This document shows positions 12,591-24,000 of a stretch of 64,000 nucleotides of DNA, piece by piece. Positions within the stretch are counted from its first letter, which is position 1. The number at the start of each line of letters is the position of its first letter. Under the pieces are notes generated by a model. That model did no database searches and was not told the DNA's origin. It saw only the letters and a list, made by a program, of their open reading frames with translations. A program made the translations under genes and the position numbers. Origin of the DNA: Marthasterias glacialis. Its lineage: Eukaryota > Echinodermata > Asteroidea > Forcipulatida > Asteriidae. The stretch spans positions 19,410,754-19,474,753 of the forward strand of contig OU452229.1 in the NCBI GenBank assembly GCA_911728455.2, written 5' to 3'.

Positions 12591-12839
12591 TATCAGCTGC
12601 CAGTAAGGATGATCAGCCTCCCAAATTATTATTACAAGTGATTTAAGTCAGTGCATTGATTTCATCATGCCATGCACACTGTAGCTGAAAAGATATACCC
12701 AAACTTACAATGACAATAAATTGGGATTTTAGATTATAGGCTCCATTTGAAACTATCAGATGTTTTCTGCTAACTTAGGTGTACTTTCCATACAGAATTT
12801 CGGTTTCACAGTCTCTGTTTACCTGAAGCAAAGCAGGAG

Positions 12840-13075
12840 GCACGCTAACTTGAAGTTGGTTCTTGTAAGCAGACAAGTGACGCAACAATGCTATTGCGCT
12901 TTTTACTGCTAAGCAGATTTGACTGCTTACATGAGCAGAAAAATGTATTCAAGCAAAACGTGTACAAGTCATGTATTTCATAAACAATCGGAACAATTTG
13001 TTAGAAAGCATGTGTGTGTGTGTTCACAATGGTTTTGTATTGTTTCATCAATTATCTGCTTACAAGAACTGCCGG
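12840..13075. repeat. Diverged foldback element
   Basis: TTCTTGTAAGCAG near 12861 is matched by its reverse complement CTGCTTACAAGAA near 13057, with other short complementary stretches. It may relate to the AAATTTCATAGAGCTGCTTAA family. Confidence 0.4.
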
Positions 13076-13769
13076 TGAGTTACCATGCCATTTGCTTAGC
13101 GTACATTGCGCTGTGGTTATGAAATAGAAACTGCTAAGGGCCGATTTGTCAGCAGAAAAAACATCTGCTTGCAGACTTAATGAATTTAGGCCATGAGATC
13201 ATTATTCATGCAGCCTGTTCTAGAAAGGGTCAAAGTTGTTAATTAGATGCACTGTTTGTTCAGGCAATGTTTAACGAGCTCGCTACCATCTTTAATAGTG
13301 TGGTTATTTTGGTAACAATCTCATTGTTTGTAAATACCTGTAACACAAAAATTTGCATGTACAGACTAAATGTAAATTGTAATAATGGAAAGGCGCACAT
13401 ATAATTATCCTATGACAGCTGAAATACTAATTTCCTAAAACTTTCCTTTACCGGGCACTGGATGTCATTTAAAATGACAGAGGTATGATGGTTATTTGGC
13501 ATCTAGCAAAGAATGTCTGTTATTGGCATGTGATGTCATAGAGGGGAAGGGACAACCACCTTGAAAAGACAGGTGACCCTCTTGAAAGGTGTAAAGGTTG
13601 AGCAGCAGTGATAGGCCTGGTATTAGTACTTTTGAAGTAGATTTATATTTTCTTGGTGTGAATCTGACAATAAAATAAAATGGAAGCAGCTTGTATGTTA
13701 CAGACAAGGTGTTTGTTATTTTTCTTTGCTGTATGATTTTGTGGTACATGTAGGTGTTATAATATTAAT

Positions 13770-13965
13770 AATAATATGCAGTTCTTATGTTGCGCTTTAT
13801 CACTCCCCATGGACGTCTCAAAACGCTGTGGTTTTTCCTGCAAGGTATGCAGAGTTACGTTTTGAAGTATGAGACCCATTCCTTTACATGGCACCATGCA
13901 ACGGTTTACATGGTGCTGTGGCGCAATCTGCAGCGGATCAAACCAGGAACATCGGGGCGAATATA
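13770..13965 (-). mobile_element. Partial SINE, antisense
   Basis: Shares CCTGCAAGG(T/C)ATG, GTTTTGAAGTATGAGACC and GCAATCTGCAGC(G/C)GATC with the longer copy at 42003-42422. It starts at an AATAATAAT-type tail. Confidence 0.65.
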
Positions 13966-13974
13966 TGGCGTCAT

Positions 13975-14255
13975 TTTTGATAGGGCACGCTCGCCTAGAG
14001 GCCAAAAGGAGGTTGTTTATTGGCCAATCCTGTGCACTGCGCGTACAAATAATGTGTTTCTATTGTTGCAGCATCATTTTACTTCTAAGATGGCTGCTAG
14101 ATGATGTCAATGCAGAAGGTGTATAGACCTTAGGCCTATGCATCTGACGTCATGAGTCCCACAGAGATATGTACAAGCAGCGCCGTCACTGTGGTCAAAG
14201 CGGCCGTAAGTTTACTGTAGGAAAACGGCTGTGCATACCCTCTATTGAAAAAAAC
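13975..14255. mobile_element. Two adjoining short elements with TAGACCTTA ends
   Basis: 13975-14130 matches 25613-25790 (GCCTAGAGG, CATTGGCCAATCCTGTGC, AAGATGGCNGCT, GATGATGTCAATGCA). 14126-14255 matches 35449-35575 (TCTGACGTCATGAGTCCCA, GGCCGTAAGTTTACTGTAGG). Both are bounded by TAGACCTTA-like sequence. Confidence 0.7.
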
Positions 14256-14913
14256 CCCCAAAAAACACATTACAAATTTTGGCTAATCAGCAATATCATG
14301 ATTATTAACACAAAAAATGGTATCTTTAGAACATTACACTAATTTAAAGATCTGAAAAGACTGAAATGTCAATTTTTTTTAATGAATTGAGCTAAGCCTT
14401 CCATGGATTTCTCTATTCCGGTGGTGGCGCTGGACTCCCCCCCCCCCCCCCCATTTACACACTTTTGGCTACCCGACCGCAATTTTGTTTCTGCAGTTCA
14501 GAATTAATTGCCATCCTCGAAAAAAAAAATCCAGGGGTTAATGACGAGAGGTATCGATACGGCGCGCTGCCCTTGGTGGCGAGGTTGGACGTCCGTAGTC
14601 TTCTCAAAAGTTTTATTATTCGCAATGACTTATGGGTATTCAAAACTTTCCGTATTGTATGCGCATGCGCGTTTGTTTGTCGCTTTTGTTTGTTGATATG
14701 TTGCCTGCATAATCACGCCGGCCAAATCGGACAAGTTCAGTCTTGTTTGCTCGAGACGGCATTTTCTTGTTATAATCTTTACACAAAGTGAGACGTAAAA
14801 GATGTAAGATTCTGTAAACACGTGTTTAGGAGAAGTGACAAACCGTCGGACGGTGTAAAGACAAGACTTCACGGGGAGTTTTAAGCCAGGAGAGTTTGTG
14901 TTTTCCAACAAAC

Positions 14914-14961
14914 ATGACGGGGAACAAACATCGACTGGCAGCCATAGGCATAGCTGCTTAG
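14914..14961 (+). promoter_or_regulatory. Upstream ORF in the ADAM10-like leader
   Basis: An ATG at 14914 opens a 15-codon frame closed by TAG at 14959-14961, 26 bases before the main ATG at 14988. If within the mRNA it could reduce translation of the protease. The transcription start is unknown. Confidence 0.4.
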
Positions 14962-14987
14962 CACTAGCACCAGGCTACGGTTCCAAC

Positions 14988-15072
14988 ATGTTCCCGAGGC
15001 AATTTCTTGTTGCAGTTCTGTTGTTGGGGTGTTTTCTGGAAGCGATCTGTGAAGGGAGCGACGATTTCACAA
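14988..15072 (+). CDS. ADAM10: ADAM10-like exon 1 (signal peptide)
   Basis: The ATG at 14988 gives MFPRQFLVAVLLLGCF, a classic signal-peptide core, then EAICEGSDDFT. Donor ACAA|GTCAGT, phase 1. The start is chosen because it opens the hydrophobic leader and joins exon 2 in frame. Confidence 0.8.
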
Positions 15073-18000
15073 GTCAGTGCAGAAGTTATTAATATATTAT
15101 TGTGTGAAATTCGACCCCAAACAATAAAAAAAAATGGATGTGTGAACCCAGATGAATTATTTATGTAAAGATTTGTGTTTGTTTTGTTAGAAAATCTTGC
15201 CTTGATGTGATTTGACCTGCCCTGTCTCTTGCCGTCCAATTTGTCTTTCTATCAACACAATTAGAATACTGATTATTATATAATAATGATATGATGTTAT
15301 TTTAAATGGTAACTAAAACAGTTTCACGGAACGTCCAGTGGTTTAAATGATTAAATAAAAGTTTTACATTTTGTTTTACTATTTTTGCAATTAAGGAAAG
15401 CCTTCACCCAAAAATTTAGTTGAGTCTGTGTAACTTCAGTAGGCTAGAGTAGTACTGTAGTACTAATACTAGTAGTATTTGTAAAGTTATCTCATCTCTA
15501 GCACATTACTAGCGGAGGGAGTCCAGCGTATTGGCACAATGTATGGGGCTAGCACATTACCAAATGATAAGATAGTGACATGTGACTGCCTTTGTCAGTA
15601 GTTCCGCAGGACCCTCTAGATCAAATACAATGCTTTTTATTTACACTCATCACAACGGAACTAGGCCTAATGTTACTAAGGAGTCAGAACAAGTACCCAG
15701 GTACCAGGCACTTCTTAAATTAAAAAGAAAAGAAAAAAGAGAAAAAGAGTAACATTGTTCTTATTTTAAAAACACTTTTAACATGTAATTTCAGGGAGGT
15801 TGAATGAAGTCATACGCCATTTTGAACCACTGAACTATGACACTGATGCCCTACTTAGGCTTGTAGAGCCACAGTCTGAAGCACAGTTAAACAAAAGTCC
15901 ATTGAGTCAAAATGAGGAGAACTTGGACGGTTCCATCAACTGGGAAGTCTTTGCATTTGGAAGGTATAGAAAAAACATCTCTGAAGAGCCTTAATTATTC
16001 AGTAACTATTTCCTGAAAAAAACCCCACTAAAGAACTGTGATCTATCTACGGAACAGGTCAATACTAATTGCTTGATAATGCATTGATTTTGAAGTGTCT
16101 TTAAAAAGCCCCAGCTCAACATTGGTAAGAAGAAAAACATAAATGTTCACGGATTTACATACACCTTACATGGTATAAAGATAATAATGATAGAAAGCTT
16201 TCCTTGAAACATTTCTGCCTGAAGTGTTATCGTTTTTAAATAATAAATGAAATACGATCCAAAATTAGTTTTCATCTCAGTGAGACAAAAACTCTGCCTA
16301 TAGGAATGCGAACAAAGATGCTGAATGCATTTTTACCGTTTTCTCGGAAATGAAACAACGAAATGAGCTGACATTTTTACAGGTTGGTTTTATTACATAT
16401 GTCTTGTTTTGAGCGAAGAATGGAAGCATTTACAGTCTGTTTACCAATGTTAAGCTGGGGCTTTAAAATGGAACTATGAAAATTGTTTTTCCAACTTACA
16501 TACATTTCAATTCAAAAGCCTATATTTATTACATTAACATCCTCAAGGCTCCTTGCAAACCAAACATTTGTAGGTTGATTGGGTTTACTCTAACTAAATA
16601 ATGACAGATAAATAATAGATGATATTTACTTAAAGTCCCAGCTCAACATTGGTAAAGTGACTGTAAATGTTTCCATTCTTTGAACAAATCAAGATAAATG
16701 TAATAAACCAACCAGGGAAAATTTTAGCTTATTTTGTTGTTTCATTTGTGAGAAAATGGTAAAAATGCATTTGGCAATTTTGTATGCATTCTTACTGGGC
16801 CTCACATGAGACAAAAATCAATATTGGATTCAATTTCATTTGTTACTCATAAACAAAAACACTTCAGGCAGAAATATTTCAGGGAAAGTTGTCTATCATC
16901 TTTATCTGATGTATATGTAAATCAATGAACAATCATGGTTTTTCTTTCTTACCAATGTTGAGCTGGGGCTTTAAACTAAATATTCTTCTAATTTATTACT
17001 TCTCGACATCAGGCAATGTAGTAATTATACACAGTTTTATGGCACTGGTTCAGAACAATCTTAAATCTGAAAGTTATTTCACTTAAAAATATAATTACCA
17101 TGCAGAATAATAGCTAAATTGCTTTTGAATTTTTTTTTGACAATTTTCAAATGTTTGTAACAGTGTAATGTCCTTCACACTCAAGTAAACATAAACATTT
17201 GTAATGTAACTCAGATGTCATAACTATAAAGTTCACGTCATTCTTAATGTGTGTCCAAAATTACAAATAATACGTTTTTGTTTTTCTGTTCCAGATCATT
17301 TCACTTACAGCTCTTTCTGCATCGCAAAATAGTAAGCGAAGACGCTAAACTAGTTGTTGTTAAAACAAAAAACACAATCACAACAGATCTAGTTTCCCAT
17401 CTTTACAGAGGGTTCCTTAAAGGTGAGATATCAATATTTCTGTCTTTGAGGCGAGGATTGTAGACTCCAATCCTCTTTCGTCTTCAGCGCTGCTTGTCTT
17501 GCAAGTAAAAAAGTAGTCATTATACCCAAAACAGAAAACACCTGTTCAACATTGTTTTCAGGGACATGAGCTCTACTACGTATATGATGAGTTTTTTAAA
17601 AACTAGATAGTTTAAATCAATTAATTACAGTGTTGCTGACTGATCCATCTGGAGCTGTGGTCAGGTGTAGAACATGTTACCTTTGTAAGCATGCACTACC
17701 CAACCGCAGCACCCACAAACTGGAACATACTGGAAATTCCGTTGTCGTGCGAGTTTCCTTTGATTTAGTATCATTGGGTTATAAAGTTCACAGACTGATT
17801 TGCAGGCCTGATTGCTTCGTTCTTGAAAGGGCAAGGGCACTGAGGCATTTTCTCCTTGGTAAAGGGCGCCTCTAGATGAAGAAATTGTAAATTTCTATTG
17901 GAACATTTCAAGGGCACCAAGGCAATGACCAGGGGCAACGGTGGCAATTGCAGGCCTGGATTTGAATAAAAGTATTGTTTATGCCATGTAGGATTTATAC

Positions 18001-21000
18001 AGTGCTAATCAATATTCATAGTAAATACTTTTGGGCATTTCTTGTGTGTAACAGCCAAACAGGCAAATCACTAGCATAAGCAGTTTTTGTAATTGAAGTT
18101 TTCATTGAGTCAGTCTTTGCAGGATAAGAGTGTGACAACTCCACTCATTAACTCCCTGTTCTTGAGAAATCCTAAAAGACAACTAGCTAGCTCTATGCGT
18201 TTCTTGTGGGCTTTTGATAGCCGTTATCATTGTGGTGAAGTGGAATTGGTTTGTAATTAACAAGAATGTCAATTGAATTACAGGTGATGCACACTCCTCT
18301 GTACATGGTCATATTATCAACGGCACCTTTGATGGAATCATCAAGACATTTAAGGAGACTTATCACATAGAGCCATCTGTCCGCTTCCTCAGTGAGCCAG
18401 GATTTCACTCGGTGATCTACCGTGCTAGAGACATTCAGTTCAACAACAGACAAGCTAAGCCCGGCTCCTGTCAACTATGTAGTGTAACCTTTGCACCGTC
18501 CAACGGTCAACCCAAAGATGTCTTCAAGACGATAACAAGAAACTCAGTAGACTCCTCACAATCTCAAGATGTAACGTTAGATCGTTCAAACACCAGACAG
18601 TGCCTGACTGAGTTTGATCAGACAGCTAAGACCTGTGTACTCTACATTGTTATCGATCATACTTTCTTCAAGGAAGTGGCGGGCGAGGATGTATTCACGG
18701 CAGTTGCAGAGGTAGCATATCACATTGCAGAGGCCGACTCTGTGTACAGAGCTACGGATTTTGATGGGGATGGATTTGGTAAGTTGACGTTCCCCAAATC
18801 AGCCTACATGTTTAATCTCTTCCCTCACATTTTCCTGGATTTCATGAATTCAGCACACATTTTGGATAGCCATTCAAACTTAGCATAGTGATAGACATAC
18901 CAAGCATGATATGGAAAGCTATAAGCTGATATGCTATACTTGATCTTTCTTGTTAAGATTCATATTCAACAATTAGTTGACAAACTATACAATTTAAAAA
19001 AAAAAAGTAAATGCTTCCATTCTTTGCACAAATCAAGGTATATATAATAAAACCAACCTGTGAAAATGTCAGCTCATTTCGTTGTTTCATTTTGCGAGAA
19101 AATGGTAAAAATGCATTCAGCATTTTTGTACGCATTCCTATAGGCAGAGTTTTTGTCTCACTGAGACAAAAAATAATTTTGGATCTTATTTCATTTATTA
19201 TTTAAAAACGATAACACTTCAGGCAGAAATATTTTAAGGAGAGTTTTCTACCATCATGATCTTTGTACCGTCATGTAAGGTATATGTAAATCTGTGAACA
19301 ATTATGTTTTTCTTCTTACCAATGTTGAGCTGGGGCTTTGATAGAAATGTTAGTTATACATTGGACCTTTTCCTGTTTTTGGAAAGATAAAAAGAAAAAT
19401 AATACAATTTTCATTTTAGCGGATAATGTTGGTCTAGCCATCGGAGGAACCACCATCTTTGAGTCGGAATCTGCTCAGAATTATCTCATCTCTGGGGAGT
19501 ACCAGGATGCTTATCGATTCCTGTCTGACTTCTCCCTGTATGACTTCAGCTCTTATTGTCTGGGTCTGGCCTTCACCTATCGGGATTTCAGCGGGGGAAT
19601 CCTGGGCTTGGCTTGGATGGGATACCCTGGCCATGATGGTCCCCCAGGAGGTGAGTAAAGCAGTGGTGCTTTAACCAGTCAACACCGGATGACGTGAATA
19701 CACGCAAATATTTCCCCTGCCTTGAAACGGAAGCTGTCTTAAGACGCCATTATGTAATTTGGGACCACAGGACCGAAGGTCACCCAGTCATTCAGCTACG
19801 GATGTGCACAGACCATACACAAGCCGTCTGATGCTTCGTTTCACCCACATATGGACAAAAAAAGTTCTTGATTTTACTTGCATGTGGCCATTCAGAGGCG
19901 ATTTTTGTGTAATCCCCAATTATAGACCTTTGTCCTTTTGTTCCAAGAAGGGGATTGCTTACAAGTTAGTGATGCAAAAATGCAAATGGATGATGTTCTT
20001 TTTTTCTGCTAAAATGTGAGTATACCACACAGTATACAGAAAGAAAAACAGAAATTCCTTTATCAATAAGCAATTTGATCTAACTAGGCCAAGTTCGTAT
20101 ACAATATTTCTCATTTGGGTTTGAACCAGGGATATGTCAGAAGCAAGTTGTGTACATGGATGACGGACAACCAAGCAGTCTGAACACTGCTGTTGTCACT
20201 CTAGTCAACTTTGGTGTGTATATGCCACGCAGTGTAAGTGTCACATCAGTCCTGCATGAGCTGGGCCATGGATTTGGAAGTGAGGTCAGTTGTTTTTTAA
20301 AAGTTGATGTAATGACGTGTCGTGGCTGAGCGGTTTAGCGCATAGAACTCAATTTCTGGTGGCTAAGTCATTAGGGTGTGGGTTCGAATCCAGGTCATGA
20401 CACTTGTGTCCTTGAGCAAGACACTTAACTATAATTACTTCTCTTCACCCAGGGGTAAATGGGTACCTGTGAGGGTAGAGATGGTTCTTGTGATTGATTT
20501 AGCTTTGAGCGCTACATAGTTGGCAGCACAGGCTGTATACTCCCCAGGGAGCTGAGATGGTTTAAGGAATGAAGTAAATGGCCCCTCGACCAGGGGTAAT
20601 AATGTGGGAGTGCCATGAGCGTCACTGCGCAATGGACCTGAGCGCTGAATAAGAAGCCACTATTATTATTATAATTATTAAACTAAGCAAAAAAAATGAG
20701 AGAAAGGTGAATAAAGACTTCCTCATGAATTAGGGAGAGGGGATCCTATATTAATTTGTATCCTAGCACCAGTACTGTTACATTCCAACTCTATCTCCTT
20801 CAACATGATCCCCACACCCAGGGTTGTTCCCATCTAGTACACCATCTTGCCACCAAGGTAATTACATCCTTTATCAATTCAAATCATATAGCAGCAGTAC
20901 TCTTTCCCATCACTATCTCCTTCAGCATGACCCCCAAACCCAGGATTGTTCCCCATCTAGCCCTCAAGGTAACTATATCATGTACTCTCAAGCTACTGAT

Positions 21001-24000
21001 GGGAACAGACCGAATAATGATCGTTTCTCAAGCTGCTCACGGAGCCAGATTGCAGCCATGATCACATCCAAAGGTCACCTATGCTTAGAATGTAAGTGTG
21101 CACAATGATCAAGTGGTTTGACTTGGAACCATGTTATTCAGCGGCAGAGCCAGGATTTTTCCACTGGGGGGGGGGGGGCGGCATTGCATTTCAGTGGGGG
21201 GGGGGGGGCAGGTACCATGTTTTTGTAATGAATTACGCATATCTACATTTTTTATGGGGGCACTTGGGGGGGGGGGGGACTGGAAATTTGTGGGGGGCAC
21301 AAGCCCTCCCCCAGGCCCCCCCCTGGCTACACCGCTGATGTTATTATGGGTGAGTATAAACCCCAAGCTGACTGACTCTTGCATTGCGTGGGAATACTCT
21401 CCCTATTAAATCACAGTTATTTCATTATGTGTAGATCCAAATCATACTAAACCATATAACGCTATGTATAAAACATAAAAAAATTATGTATGAAATACGT
21501 ATTTAACTTTAATTAAAGTCAAAATTGTTACAAGTTACTTAAACAGGTCTCGAATTAACCCATGGCACCCACAGCAATTGCCGTGGTGCCCTGTACTTTT
21601 GCCGTGGTGCCCTTTGCAAAGGTCCAATACAAGTTTACATTTTTCTCAAAGAAATGCCCCTTTCTTTAAGTCCTTTTCTTTAAATTGGAAAACCAAACCA
21701 AAGTAAGGCTGACTGTGTCAATTGTTGCACGTCAGGTCAAAATTTAACAAATCTGTCAGGTAAAAAGTAGCACAAGCAATCCTGACGTGATGTTTTTTTT
21801 CCCCCTTTAGTTGCTGGTAGTAAATTTATTTGTTTGACACCTTCATGAAGTTTGTGGCCCTCATTTATAATTGCATGAATGCATGTGAAACTTTCACAAG
21901 CAATCTCAACGTGATGTTTTTTTTTTTGTCTTTTGTTGCTGGTAGTCAATTTCTTTGCTTGACACCCTCACAGAGTTTGTTGCCCTCATTTATAAATGCA
22001 TGAAACTTCCACAAGCAATGTAGACATATGGTGGTTGGTTTTTATACATTCGGTATATTTTTTTATTTGCTGTTACTACATTTCTGTACACAACAGCTTT
22101 ATAAAATGGATCAAAGCATGCATGACGCTTCCAAAAATACCTTCGCGGTACCGGTACCTAAAAAACATAAAATACTGAAATACAAATAACTCAATCAGCC
22201 ATGGAATGTTTTCTTTGGTTTGTTCACTATCAGCCCATGTAGGACAGTATTGTGGCAATGGATTGGTTGAAGATGGAGAGGAGTGTGACTGTGGAAGTGA
22301 CTCTACGTGTGCCTTATCTGATAACTGCTGTACCCCTATGGGGGGCATTGGGAGTGATCCAGAGTGTACATTCAGAAGACAACTTGGCCGTGTTTGTAGG
22401 TAATAATAATGGCTAAATTTATTAAGCGCCTTACGCCTTCAACAAAAAAACAAACATTAAAACATTTCGAAAGACAGGCTATTTAAAACCAAAACTTGGT
22501 GGAATTGGCCAGGAAAACTTATATCAAGAAGTCTTCAGTAAAAAGTTAATAATTTAGAGGAGACTCAAACGAGTGAAAAGAAGAGTCGGATTACCGGGGC
22601 GGGGGGCAGGCAGGGGAGGAGGACAGTTCCGGGCAAAATGGGGAAATTTTTTATCTGGGTATAATTTTGGCACGTCAACCCCTCTGGCCCCCATAACCAA
22701 AGAGTCCCTATTGACCCCTTGCATGCACGTCACACGCGCCGACTGTGTCATGCTCACCATTTTGGTGGTCAATAGGTTTACGTGTAAACGCCGCATCTCC
22801 CAAAATGCGCTCTTCACTGAATAACTGAACAGTGACATTGACCACCAAAATGGCCCAACCAAGATTATTGTGATGATGACGTCAGTTGAAATGGGTCAAT
22901 ACGCATATGGAAAAGGACCCCTTCCATCTCCCCAAACCCATCAGAGTCTTTGTAATACTAGGTTTTGATAATGTTTATATTTCAGTCCATTGACGTCTGA
23001 GTGCTGTGATACTGGATGTCATTTGATACCTGCAAGTTGGTACATACAATGCTCATCAAGTGATGAATGCCAACGAGAGTCATTCTGCAAATATCCTTTG
23101 AGTGTATCGTACTACAAGGATTCCATTTCGTAAATTTCTTTACTCCAAATCAAATAATGTGACTCGGAATTTGTGGGTGTTCCTGAACAAAAATGATCTG
23201 AAGAATTCTATGTAATATTTTGTTGAGTTGTGTCAAACTCTAGAAGTTTATTGGGCAAACAATTTTCTACAGATGTTTTCATACTAGAAAGAATTGCGGT
23301 AATACCATTATAATAATAATAATTTATTTTATAATGCGCCAGTTCCAGTGGTGCCTGTTTGGAGGCGCATGACAGTGTACATTAAAAATAATGAAAATAC
23401 TGAAAATTACACAGCAAAACAAAAAATACAACTGAAAGATTTACACATCAGTACTGATAATACATGTACATGAAATCTCTCTTGAGGCTGTTAGAGGTTT
23501 TATGATGTGTGAAGGCCGGAAACCATTAATAGGATCCTGTTGGAGAGATTTAGCTCAATGATGCACAAAGAGTGGAAAGCTGGAACATGGTGGGATGGAG
23601 TGTGTGCTCACTGAACTGCATCAGTAGGAAACAAGCACGAGTAGGAAGGTTGGGGGTTGCAAATTCTCACAAATATTCTGAAGGCAACTTCTAGCGATAA
23701 CAAACTTGTTGATACTTAAGCAACTGACTATCAAAATAATATACCTTCACTTAAATAGGAAAACTGGTCCACATTAGTTGTCTCAATTTGGACCAAGCTA
23801 GAACCCTTATAATAAACCATCTCCCTTGACTGGTGACCTACCGGTTCCAGTGCAGACTGTCCCCAGCCTGAGTATCAACCTGATGGCTCTATGTGTGAAG
23901 GAGATAGCAAGAGATGCTTTGCTGGTCAGTGTATCCTTGGCCCATGCCGTGATCTTGGTCTTCAAGAATGCTTATGTCCTTACGACGTCAACAACCCTGG

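Larger units (their letters stand above)
10049..14987. other. CDO1 3' region and CDO1-ADAM10 intergenic DNA
   Basis: No convincing coding exon. Contains a candidate poly(A) signal (11816), a SINE-like element (12305), a diverged foldback (about 12840-13075), several MITE or SINE pieces (13770-14255), a C run at 14437-14453 and the ADAM10-like leader. Confidence 0.65.
15964..17294 (+). other. ADAM10 intron 2
   Basis: Holds MITE A copies 1 and 2; the remainder is AT-rich sequence without a recognisable feature. Confidence 0.75.

Noticed and set aside
21096-21409. Gly-rich open frames around G runs on both strands
   Set aside because: Produced by homopolymer G tracts of an interspersed element in ADAM10 intron 7.
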